Below, piece by piece: positions 52,105 through 59,709 of a DNA stretch of 64,000 nt. Every line of letters begins with the position of its first letter. Within the stretch, counting starts at the first letter, position 1. A model generated the notes under the pieces. It did not search any database. It had not been told where the DNA came from and saw only the letters and a list, made by a program, of their open reading frames with translations. The position numbers and the translations under genes are program-made. This DNA is from Streptomyces sp. R302 (lineage in GTDB: Bacteria > Actinomycetota > Actinomycetes > Streptomycetales > Streptomycetaceae): positions 124,001 to 188,000 of the forward strand of contig NZ_JABBGE010000001.1 in NCBI RefSeq assembly GCF_012927245.1, read 5' to 3'.

Positions 52105-54834
52105 ATGCGCAGACCACGACTCCTCGCGGGGCTCGCGGGCCTGGCCCTGACGGGCGGGCTCCTCGCCGGCGCCCTCCCGGCCGGCGCCGCCGAGACCGCC
52201 GCACCGGCCCGGACCGCCGCATCCGCCTCGTACACCTGGAAGAACGTCCGCGTCGACGGCGGCGGCTTCGTCCCCGGCCTGGTCTTCAACCGGACCGAGG
52301 AGAACCTCCTCTACGCCCGGACCGACATCGGCGGCGCCTACCGCTGGGACCGGTCCGCCTCCTCCTGGATCCCGCTCCTCGACCACGTCGGCTGGGACGA
52401 CTGGGGCCACACCGGCGTCGTCTCCCTCGCCTCCGACACCGCCGACCCCGACAAGGTGTACGCCGCCGTCGGCACGTACACCAACGACTGGGACCCCGGC
52501 ATGGGCGCCGTCCTGCGCTCCGCCGACCGCGGCGCCACCTGGCGGCGCGCCGACCTCCCCTTCAAGCTCGGCGGCAACATGCCGGGCCGCGGCATGGGCG
52601 AACGCCTCGCCGTCGACCCGCACGACAACCGGATCCTCTACCTCGGCGCCCCCAGCGGCAACGGCCTCTGGCGCTCCACCGACTCCGGCGCCACCTGGGC
52701 GAAGGTCACCTCCTTCACCAACCCCGGCGACTACCGGCAGGACCCCACCGACACCAGCGGCTACAACTCCGACGAGCAGGGCGTCGTCTGGGTCACCTTC
52801 GACGAGTCCACCGGCACGGCCGGCGGCGCGACCCGGACGATCTACGTCGGCGTCGGCGACAAGGAGAACGCCGTCTACCGCTCCACCGACGCGGGCGCCA
52901 CCTGGACCCGCCTCGCCGGCCAGCCCACCGGATACCTCGCCCACAAGGGCGTCCTCGACGCCGAGAACGGCTACCTCTACCTCGCGTACAGCGACACGGC
53001 GGGCCCGTACGACGGCGGCAAGGGCAAGGTCTACCGGTACGCGACCGCCACCGGCGCGTGGCAGGACATCAGCCCCGTCGCCGAGGCCGACACCCACCAC
53101 GGCTTCAGCGGCCTCACCGTCGACCGGCAGCACCCCGGCACGGTCATGGTCTCCGCCTACAGCTCCTGGTGGCCCGACACCCAGTTCTTCCGCACCACCG
53201 ACTCCGGCTCCACCTGGACCAAGGCGTGGGACTACTCCTCGTACCCCACCCGCTCCAACCGCTACACCATGGACGTCTCCTCGGTGCCCTGGCTGACCTG
53301 GGGCAGCAACCCCACCCCGCCCGAGCAGACCCCCAAGCTCGGCTGGATGACCGAGGCCCTGGAGATCGACCCCTTCGACTCGAACCGGATGCTGTACGGC
53401 ACCGGCGCCACGGTCTACGGCACCACCGAGCTCACCAAGTGGGACACGGACACGAACTTCACGATCAAGCCGATGGTGAAGGGCCTGGAGGAGACCGCCG
53501 TCCTCGACCTGGTCGCGCCGCCGTCCGGCGCCCCGCTGATCAGCGCCCTCGGCGACGTCGGCGGTTTCCGCCACACCGACCTGTCGGCCGTCCCGCCGAT
53601 GATGTTCACCTCCCCGAACTTCACGTCGACGACCAGCCTCGACTACGCCGAGACCGACCCGAACACGCTCGTCCGCTCCGGCCACGTCGACGGCGGCCCC
53701 CGGGTCGCCTTCTCCACCGACAACGGCGCCCACTGGTTCGCCGGGCAGGAGCCCGCGGGCGGCAGCGGCATCACCGGCGGCGGCACGGTCGCCGCGGCCG
53801 CCGACGGCAGCCGCTTCGTCTGGAGCCCCGAGGGCACCGCCGGCGTCCACGCCGCCACCGGCTTCGGCACCTCCTGGACGGCCTCGACCGGCATCCCGGC
53901 CGGCGCCACCGTCGAGTCCGACCGGGTCGACCCGAAGACCTTCTACGGCTTCCAGGGCGGCACCTTCTACGCCTCCACCGACGGCGGCCTCACCTTCACC
54001 GCCAGGGCCACCGGACTCCCCGCCAAGGGCGACGTCCGCTTCAAGGCCGTCCCCGGGAAGAAGGGCGACATCTGGCTCGCGGGCGGCGCCCCCGACGCCG
54101 CGTACGGCCTGTGGCACTCCACCGACGGCGGCGCCACCTTCACCCGGGTCGCCGGCGTCGACCAGGCCGACGCCATCGGCTTCGGCAAGGCCGCCCCGAA
54201 CGCCGCCTACCCCGCGCTCTACTCCAGCGCGAAGATCGGCGGCGTCCGCGGCATCTTCCGCTCCACCGACGCCGGCGCCACCTGGGTCCGGGTCAACGAC
54301 GACGCCCACCAGTGGGGTTGGACCGGCGCCACCATCACCGGCGACCCGCGCGTCTACGGCCGGGTGTACGTCGCCACCAACGGCCGCGGCATCGTCTACG
54401 GCGACACGAGCGAGACGGGCGGCGGGGGCGGGGACGACGGCGGCACCGATCCCACGGATCCGCCGGACCCGACCGACCCGCCGGACCCGACCGACCCGCC
54501 CACTCCGCCCGCCGGCGCCTGCAAGGTCTCCTACAAGGTCACCAACCAATGGCAGGGCGGCTTCCAGGCCGACGTCACCGTCACCAACACCTCCGCCGCC
54601 GCCTGGAACGGCTGGACCCTCGGCTGGTCCTTCGCCGCCGGGCAGACCGTCGGCCAGATGTGGAACGCCACGCCCGCCCAGACCGGCACGGCCGTCACCG
54701 CGAAGAACGCCGGCTGGAACGGCGCCGTCGCCGCCGGAGCCTCCGCCTCCTTCGGCTTCACCGGCTCCTGGACCGGCAGCAACCCCGTACCCGCGGCCTT
54801 CACCCTGGGAGGTGCCACGTGTTCCGCCGGCTGA
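52105..54834 (+). CDS. Secreted GH74 xyloglucanase with CBM2
   Basis: A 909-aa exported enzyme. The signal peptide ends at AGAAE (about residue 31). Residues 50 to about 770 form tandem seven-bladed beta-propellers with repeated SxDxGATW Asp-box-like turns (RSADRGATWRR, RSTDSGATWAK, RSTDAGATWTR, RTTDSGSTWTK, HSTDGGATFTR). The catalytic aspartates are expected in YARTDIGGAYRW and SALGDVGGFRH. A Thr/Pro/Asp linker (PTDPPDPTDPPD) leads to a CBM2 (about residues 805-909; CKVSYKVTNQWQGGFQADVTVTNTS, WNGWTLGWSF) with its terminal cysteine pair. It is likely CebR-controlled and paired with the divergent transporter. Confidence 0.93.
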   Translation: MRRPRLLAGLAGLALTGGLLAGALPAGAAETAAPARTAASASYTWKNVRVDGGGFVPGLVFNRTEENLLYARTDIGGAYRWDRSASSWIPLLDHVGWDDWGHTGVVSLASDTADPDKVYAAVGTYTNDWDPGMGAVLRSADRGATWRRADLPFKLGGNMPGRGMGERLAVDPHDNRILYLGAPSGNGLWRSTDSGATWAKVTSFTNPGDYRQDPTDTSGYNSDEQGVVWVTFDESTGTAGGATRTIYVGVGDKENAVYRSTDAGATWTRLAGQPTGYLAHKGVLDAENGYLYLAYSDTAGPYDGGKGKVYRYATATGAWQDISPVAEADTHHGFSGLTVDRQHPGTVMVSAYSSWWPDTQFFRTTDSGSTWTKAWDYSSYPTRSNRYTMDVSSVPWLTWGSNPTPPEQTPKLGWMTEALEIDPFDSNRMLYGTGATVYGTTELTKWDTDTNFTIKPMVKGLEETAVLDLVAPPSGAPLISALGDVGGFRHTDLSAVPPMMFTSPNFTSTTSLDYAETDPNTLVRSGHVDGGPRVAFSTDNGAHWFAGQEPAGGSGITGGGTVAAAADGSRFVWSPEGTAGVHAATGFGTSWTASTGIPAGATVESDRVDPKTFYGFQGGTFYASTDGGLTFTARATGLPAKGDVRFKAVPGKKGDIWLAGGAPDAAYGLWHSTDGGATFTRVAGVDQADAIGFGKAAPNAAYPALYSSAKIGGVRGIFRSTDAGATWVRVNDDAHQWGWTGATITGDPRVYGRVYVATNGRGIVYGDTSETGGGGGDDGGTDPTDPPDPTDPPDPTDPPTPPAGACKVSYKVTNQWQGGFQADVTVTNTSAAAWNGWTLGWSFAAGQTVGQMWNATPAQTGTAVTAKNAGWNGAVAAGASASFGFTGSWTGSNPVPAAFTLGGATCSAG

Positions 54835-54885
54835 CCGCCGCCGCCCAGTTCGGCTCCGTCACCTGATCTGCGCACGAGAACGACC

Positions 54886-54915
54886 GAGGCCCCGGTTCGT
54901 CCGAACCGGGGCCTC
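54886..54915. terminator. Terminator between GH74 and tRNA-His
   Basis: A perfect 13-bp stem GAGGCCCCGGTTC with a GTCC loop, 50 bp after the GH74 stop and just beyond the tRNA-His 3' end on the minus strand. Confidence 0.82.
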
Positions 54916-54924
54916 GACCTTCAG

Positions 54925-54998
54925 GGTGAGTAACGGGACTCGAACCCGCGACATCCTGGACCACAACCAGGTGCTCTACCAGCTGAGCTATACCCACC
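54925..54998 (-). tRNA. tRNA-His (anticodon GTG)
   Basis: Acceptor GTGGGTA/TACTCAC, anticodon loop TTGTGGT, T-arm GGGTTCGAGTCCC. The C discriminator pairs with G at 54998 (position -1), the identity element of tRNA-His. CCA is not encoded. Confidence 0.96.
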
Positions 54999-55115
54999 AC
55001 GACCGGCGGTTTTCCCGAAGGTTTCCCCGACCGGCCGAGAAGAAGTCTACAGGGTTCGGAGGGGTGCTCGCGCACACGTTTTCCCCGGGTGCGCGAGCGA
55101 GCCCTTCCGGGGGTC

Positions 55116-55718
55116 CTACTCCGCCGGGACGACGTGCCGGGCCGCGATCTCCTTCGCGGTCTCCGAGTCCGGACCGGGCTGCGGCACGAAGACGGCCTCC
55201 CGGTAGTAGCGCAGCTCGGCGATGGACTCGCGGATGTCCGCGAGCGCCCGGTGGTTGCCGTTCTTCTCCGGACTGTTGAAGTACGCCCTCGGGTACCAGC
55301 GGCGCGCCAGCTCCTTGACCGAGGACACATCGACGATCCGGTAGTGGAGGTGCCCCTCCAGGGCGGGCATGTCGCGGGCGAGGAAGCCGCGGTCGGTGGA
55401 GACCGAGTTCCCGCACAGCGGCGCCTTGCCGGGCTCCTTCACGTGCTCGCGGATGTACGCGAGCACCTGCGCCTCCGCGTCGGCCAGCGTGGTCCCGCCG
55501 GGCAGCGCGTCGAGCAGTCCGGAGGCCGTGTGCATCTGGCGCACGATCTCCGGCATGGTCTCCAGGGCACGGTCCGGCGGGCGGATCACGATGTCCACAC
55601 CTTCGCCGAGCACGTTCAGTTCCGAGTCGGTGACCAGCGCGGCCACCTCGATGAGTGCGTCGTCCGTCAGCGAGAGCCCGGTCATCTCGCAGTCGATCCA
55701 CACCATGCGATCGTTCAT
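55116..55718 (-). CDS. orn: Oligoribonuclease
   Basis: A 200-aa 3'-5' exonuclease (DEDDh) that degrades nanoRNAs and pGpG. Motif I is [12 protein letters not shown] (here [15 protein letters not shown]), Exo [22 protein letters not shown], Exo [22 protein letters not shown] with the conserved His and Asp. ATG 55718. It is 236 bp downstream of adpA, with a strong terminator between them. In S. coelicolor the corresponding gene (ornA) is next to adpA and its loss impairs growth and development (established knowledge). Confidence 0.95.
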   Translation of the reverse strand: MNDRMVWIDCEMTGLSLTDDALIEVAALVTDSELNVLGEGVDIVIRPPDRALETMPEIVRQMHTASGLLDALPGGTTLADAEAQVLAYIREHVKEPGKAPLCGNSVSTDRGFLARDMPALEGHLHYRIVDVSSVKELARRWYPRAYFNSPEKNGNHRALADIRESIAELRYYREAVFVPQPGPDSETAKEIAARHVVPAE

Positions 55719-55813
55719 GCGTCCTACCTTAGGCGGCCGGACGGGCGGAGAGCCGCCCCCGTGCGTCCGGGAAGCGCCCGGAAGCGCCGGGAAGGCCCCC
55801 AGAGCCCCCGGAC

Positions 55814-55861
55814 GTGCTGAAGGGCGCCCGGGGGTGGTGTTCCCCGGGCGCCCTTCGGCAC
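55814..55861 (-). terminator. Very strong terminator after adpA
   Basis: A 20-bp stem with one mismatch (GTGCTGAAGGGCGCCCGGGG against its near complement) and an 8-nt loop, 94 bp beyond the adpA stop. It separates adpA from orn. Confidence 0.85.
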
Positions 55862-55954
55862 CGCGTCGCGCCGCTTGTGGCGGCGGCGGTTCTCGGTGCC
55901 GGTGGTGGGGGCTCCCGCGTCAGGTGGGTGCCCCCACCGGGCCGGCGCCGGCGG

Positions 55955-57124
55955 TCATGGGGCGCTGCGCTGGCCCGGCAGGGCGGGGCGGCCCGGCGTG
56001 TAGGCGTCGCCCGGCGGTTTGCCGGGCTCCAGCGACACCCCGGGGCGACGGATTCCCGCCACCACCTGCGAGGGCACGGTCGACTCCAGGACGGCCGTCG
56101 CGGGCTCGCCCTGGGGCCGCCTGGCCCGGTACGCCGCCCGGTAGGCCGCCGGCGAGGAGCCGAGCTGCCGCCGGAAGTGGCCGCGCAGCGCCACCGGCGA
56201 GCGGAAGCCGCAGCGCCCCGCGACCTCGTCCACCGAGTAGTCCGAGGTCTCCAGGAGCCGCTGCGCCTGGAGCACCCGCTGGGTGATCAGCCACTGGAGC
56301 GGCGCGGAGCCGGTCAGCGAGCGGAAACGGCGGTCGAAGGTCCGCCGTGACATGTACGCACGGGCCGCCAGGGTCTCCACGTCGAACTGCTCGTGGAGGT
56401 GCTCCAGCGCCCAGGCCACGACCTCGGCGAGCGGGTCGGAGCCGATCTCCTCCGGTAAAGACCTGTCGAGGTAGCGCTCCTGACCGCCACTGCGCCGCGG
56501 CGGGACGACCAGCCGGCGCGCCAGGGCGCCCGCGGCCTCCGTGCCGTGGTCGGTCCGCACGATGTGCAGACACAGATCGATTCCGGCCGCGGTGCCGGCG
56601 GAGGTCAGCACGTCCCCGTCGTCGACGAAGAGCTCCCGCGGGTCCACGTGGACCGACGGGTAGCGCTTGGCGAGCGTCGGCGCGTACATCCAGTGCGTGG
56701 TCGCCGGCCGGCCGTCGAGCAGGCCGGCGGCGGCGAGGACGAACGCACCGGTGCACAGGCCGACGATCCTGGCCCCTTCCTCGTGTGCCCTGCGGAGGGC
56801 TTCGAGCGCTTCCGGCGGCGGCGGCGAGGTGATCGAGCGCCAGGCCGGGACGACGACCGTCCCCGCGCGGCCGATCGCCTCCAGGCCGTACGGCGCGGTG
56901 AGTTCGAGCCCGCCCGTGGTCCGCAGGGGGCCCTCCTCTCCCGCGCAGACGAGCAGCCGATAGCGCGGAACGCCGGCGTCCTGCCGGTCGATGCCGAACA
57001 CGGAGAGCGGGATGGAGCTCTCGAAGATGGGGCCGCCGCTGAACAACAGCACCGCGACGACTTCGCGACGGCGGCGCCCGGACAGCTTCCGTGCCGCCTC
57101 CGGTGCGGCGGAGTCCTGGCTCAT
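55955..57124 (-). CDS. adpA: AdpA, AraC-family global developmental regulator
   Basis: A 389-aa regulator of aerial growth and secondary metabolism. The N-terminal DJ-1/PfpI-like dimerisation domain (residues 20-205) has VVAVLLFSGGPIFESSIPLSVFG, GARIVGLCTGAFVLAAAGLLDGR and the PATTHWMYAPTLAKRYP stretch; the C-terminal AraC domain (about 235-340) has AYMSRRTFDRRFRSLTGSAPLQWLITQRVLQAQRLLETSDYSV. Leu223 (in RSLPEE) is encoded by TTA at plus positions 56456-56458, in the inter-domain linker where the family's bldA-dependent TTA is known. The start is ATG 57124. Its C-terminal tail after PQGE is short. Confidence 0.97.
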   Translation of the reverse strand: MSQDSAAPEAARKLSGRRRREVVAVLLFSGGPIFESSIPLSVFGIDRQDAGVPRYRLLVCAGEEGPLRTTGGLELTAPYGLEAIGRAGTVVVPAWRSITSPPPPEALEALRRAHEEGARIVGLCTGAFVLAAAGLLDGRPATTHWMYAPTLAKRYPSVHVDPRELFVDDGDVLTSAGTAAGIDLCLHIVRTDHGTEAAGALARRLVVPPRRSGGQERYLDRSLPEEIGSDPLAEVVAWALEHLHEQFDVETLAARAYMSRRTFDRRFRSLTGSAPLQWLITQRVLQAQRLLETSDYSVDEVAGRCGFRSPVALRGHFRRQLGSSPAAYRAAYRARRPQGEPATAVLESTVPSQVVAGIRRPGVSLEPGKPPGDAYTPGRPALPGQRSAP

Positions 57125-57530
57125 GGCGCTAAGTTCCCCTCGGTGTTCGCGTCTCCCTGGTCGTGTCGCTGTGCCACGTTTCCCCTCGGTTCTGCACGAG
57201 ACCCCAGTCGTCGGTACCCATGATCGAATCTACTGTGTCCCGTGCCGCCGGCGTGACAAGTTCGCGATCCGGCAGATTGTCGACAAGGCCACTTGGCGTG
57301 AAGCGATCGATCCGCAGGTGACCGCCCAAGGGGCCCGCGAGCGGGGCCCCGACGGGGCGAAGTGGCCGTGTGCGAGGGGTGTGGCCCCGTGGGGCGGGGC
57401 TTTCGCGGGGGAGCGGGCAGGCATAGGCGTACCGTTTCGGCAAGGACGCGCCGGGAACTTCAAGTTGGCTGAAAACATATGGGATCGGCTGTGCGAACCT
57501 GTCAACTCCAGGGGCTCCGTGAGCGTCCGC
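57125..57530 (-). promoter_or_regulatory. adpA upstream region
   Basis: The 406 bp before adpA contain no gene. TTGACA at 57503-57498 with CATATG 18 bp downstream (minus strand) is a candidate promoter; transcripts from it would have a leader of over 340 nt. On the plus strand TGGCGTGAAG at 57295-57304 matches the AdpA consensus TGGCSNGWWY at nine positions, consistent with autoregulation. Confidence 0.5.
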
Positions 57531-57923
57531 TCAGCCCCGGTGGCGGCTCCCCGGACCCTCCGCGCGCAGTCCCCGCTCCGACCGGCGCAGCAGCAGCCGG
57601 CAGGCGGCCGTCACGGAGGCGAGCCCGAGAGCGGTCCCGCCGGCCCCGCCGAGCGAGGTGCCGAAGGCGAGCAGCACCAGCGGCACGAGGGCGCAGCAGA
57701 ACACCGCCCAGCGGACCACGTCGCCCGCCGGGTCGGCGAGCCGCCCGCCGGCCGCCCCCGGCTCCGCCCGGCCGCCCGCCGCGGACCCGGCGGGGCCGCC
57801 CGTCTCCGGGGCGACGGCCGCCGCGGGGCCCGGTACCCGGGCGCGGCGGCGGGAGCGGGCGGGGCGGACGGCGGCGGCGGAGGCGGTGGACGCGGCGGAG
57901 GCGGCGGAGGACGGTGCGGGCAC
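57531..57923 (-). CDS. Small membrane protein upstream of adpA
   Basis: A 130-aa protein with an Ala/Arg/Pro-rich N-terminal half and one or two membrane helices (about residues 70-105, VRWAVFCCALVPLVLLAFGTSLGGAGGTALGLAS), then a basic tail LLLRRSERGLR. The start (GTG 57923) is uncertain since the N-terminus has low complexity. A similar small membrane protein precedes adpA in other streptomycetes, as I recall. Function unknown. Confidence 0.6.
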   Translation of the reverse strand: MPAPSSAASAASTASAAAVRPARSRRRARVPGPAAAVAPETGGPAGSAAGGRAEPGAAGGRLADPAGDVVRWAVFCCALVPLVLLAFGTSLGGAGGTALGLASVTAACRLLLRRSERGLRAEGPGSRHRG

Positions 57924-58288
57924 GGGCGGGCTCCCAGCGACGGTGATCCGGACCTGTGGGGAACGAGGAACGGAATGCTCCGGTCACTCTGAGCGACGCC
58001 CGTTCGGCCCTCGGGGCCCTGGCCGGGGGACGCCTGTAGGGCACATCCGGCATTGCCAGATGGTGAATCCTTCGTGCATCCTCCGGAGGGCACCGCGCGC
58101 ACCGACCCGCGCACGAGCGGTCAGCACGCCGGGCACGGCACGGCGGGCCCTGGGCAGGAGAGGAGTGTCGCCGTACCCTTGCGGGTATGGGCTTGGGAAG
58201 ATGATTCCCGGACACAGCTCCGCCGCCACCCGTTGTTCCGCTCCCTCCCCCGTCCCTTCCCACGAGGACTTCCCTAGCCGAGACACCG
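57924..58288. other. Intergenic region before the universal stress protein gene
   Basis: 365 bp. An imperfect palindrome CCGTACCC-TTGC-GGGTATGG lies at 58171-58188, about 100 bp before the ATG, and could be an operator. Nothing else is clear. Confidence 0.4.
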
Positions 58289-58810
58289 ATGGCCGGTCAC
58301 GAATTCCCCGAACCCGCGGACCGCAAGCGCGTCGCCGACTCCACGGTCGACCCCCTCGCGGTGGAACAGCCACGCCACGCCTGCGACCCGGCCTTCCGGC
58401 ACGGGGTGGTCGTCGGCTTCGACGGCTCCACGTCCAGTGAGCGCGCCCTGGCGTACGCCATCGGCATGGCCCGGCGCTCCGGCTCCGGCCTGATCATCGT
58501 GCACGTCGCGAACCGGCTCCCCACCACCGTGTGGGCGGGGTGCGAGCCGCCGGTCTTCGTCGACGTCCCGGACCACCGCACCGAGGTCCTCGGCCTGGAG
58601 CTGGCCTGCGCGGACCACCTCTCCGAGGTGCCGTGGATCCTGGTGGAGCGCGGCGGGGACATCTGTCACGAGCTGGAGGAGGTCGGCCGCGAGTACTCGG
58701 CCGACGCGATCGTGGTGGGCTCGACGCACGGGATCGTCGGGCGGATCTTCGGCTCGGTGGCCGGCCGGCTCGCGCGGCGCGCGCGACGGCCCGTGATCGT
58801 CATCCCCTGA
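58289..58810 (+). CDS. Universal stress protein
   Basis: A 173-aa UspA-fold protein with one domain. A 38-residue extension precedes GVVVGFDGSTSSERALAYAIGMARRSG; the ATP-binding motif is [32 protein letters not shown] (G-x2-G-x9-GS/T). ATG 58289 opens the extension. It may bind ATP and act in stress or redox response; no partner is evident nearby. Confidence 0.92.
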   Translation: MAGHEFPEPADRKRVADSTVDPLAVEQPRHACDPAFRHGVVVGFDGSTSSERALAYAIGMARRSGSGLIIVHVANRLPTTVWAGCEPPVFVDVPDHRTEVLGLELACADHLSEVPWILVERGGDICHELEEVGREYSADAIVVGSTHGIVGRIFGSVAGRLARRARRPVIVIP

Positions 58811-58975
58811 CGCCCTTCCGGCCCCGCCCGTCACACCCGACTCTCCCTCAACTCCCTTTCCCCGGCGATAATTTCCGCCCGGCTCAGGTGATTTGTGCGC
58901 TTGTGAAGGGTAGTTAAAGAGGACCGGAACTCAGCAGCTCAGGCGGCATCACCGCCCGTTCGAAGGGAGCCCCAC

Positions 58976-59542
58976 GTGAACAAGGACGTCGCGTCGGGGA
59001 ACGGCACCTCCACCCTCGGAAACCTCGCACTCGGACTGACCCTCCTGGCCTTCGGCCTGGGCGGCACCGGTGTGATCGACAACGTCGCGGCAGCCGATGC
59101 CGCGGGCCTCGCCACCTGGGTCGGCGGCGTGGCGCTCTTCCTGGTCGGCCTGCTCGCCCTGCGCGCGGGCAGCACCGGCGACGGCACGGCCTTCGCGGCG
59201 CTCGGCGCCTTCTGGTTCACCTGGGGGACCGGAGTCGGCGGCGGGGCCTCGGCGGACGCCGCCGGACTCTTCCTGCTCCTGTGGGCGCTCCTGGTGCTCA
59301 CGCTGACGCTGGCCGCGAAGGGCGGCGGCGTCTTCGGACAGGGCGTGTACGCCCTGCTGTTCCTCGCCCTGCTGCTCTCGGGCATCGCCGCCCTGGCGGG
59401 CAACGAGGGCCTCGGCAAGGCGGGCGGCTGGGTGGCCGCGCTCGCGGGCCTCGCGGCCTGGTACGGCGCCACGGCGGCGGTGGCCGGCTGGCCGACGGCC
59501 CTGGGCCGGGCGAGCAGCGGCAGCACGGCGGCAGCGGCGTAA
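58976..59542 (+). CDS. SatP/GPR1/FUN34/YaaH-family acetate transporter
   Basis: A 188-aa inner-membrane protein with six helices. The family motif near the N-terminus NPAPLGL is replaced by GNLALGLTLLAFGLGGTGVI; other conserved stretches are FAALGAFWFTWG and KAGGWVAALAGLAAWYGATAA. It probably imports acetate or succinate by proton symport. GTG 58976 follows AAGGGAG. The 165-bp upstream region is AT-rich at 58868-58920 and may hold the promoter. Confidence 0.82.
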   Translation: MNKDVASGNGTSTLGNLALGLTLLAFGLGGTGVIDNVAAADAAGLATWVGGVALFLVGLLALRAGSTGDGTAFAALGAFWFTWGTGVGGGASADAAGLFLLLWALLVLTLTLAAKGGGVFGQGVYALLFLALLLSGIAALAGNEGLGKAGGWVAALAGLAAWYGATAAVAGWPTALGRASSGSTAAAA

Positions 59543-59568
59543 GCCGGTCGCGTAGAGGGAAGCAGAAC

Positions 59569-59599
59569 GGCCCCCGCGCACCTGGGATGCGCGGGGGCC
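59569..59599. terminator. Terminator between the acetate transporter and glmS
   Basis: A perfect 12-bp stem GGCCCCCGCGCA with a 7-nt loop, 26 bp after the transporter stop, between convergent genes. Confidence 0.82.
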
Positions 59600-59623
59600 G
59601 CTCTTCGTGTCCGGTCGGTTCCG

Positions 59624-59700
59624 CCGGGGGACAGGCCCGGCGGTACGGCTCCGGGGGACAGGCCCGGGGCCGTGGCGTCGTGCGGCGGGTGACAGGTCCC
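59624..59700. repeat. Tandem repeat next to glmS 3' end
   Basis: CCGGGGGACAGGCCCGG occurs at 59624-59640 and 59651-59667 (27-bp period) and a diverged third copy (CGGGTGACAGGTCCCG) follows. It lies between the terminator and the glmS stop. Confidence 0.75.
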
Positions 59701-59709
59701 GCCGGGCGA

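Noticed and set aside
54934..55010. Peptide with NGTRTRDILDHNQVLYQLSY
   Set aside because: It is a translation across tRNA-His on the opposite strand, not a gene.
59624..59700. Second terminator of glmS
   Set aside because: The units are direct repeats with only weak self-pairing; the hairpin at 59569-59599 is sufficient.
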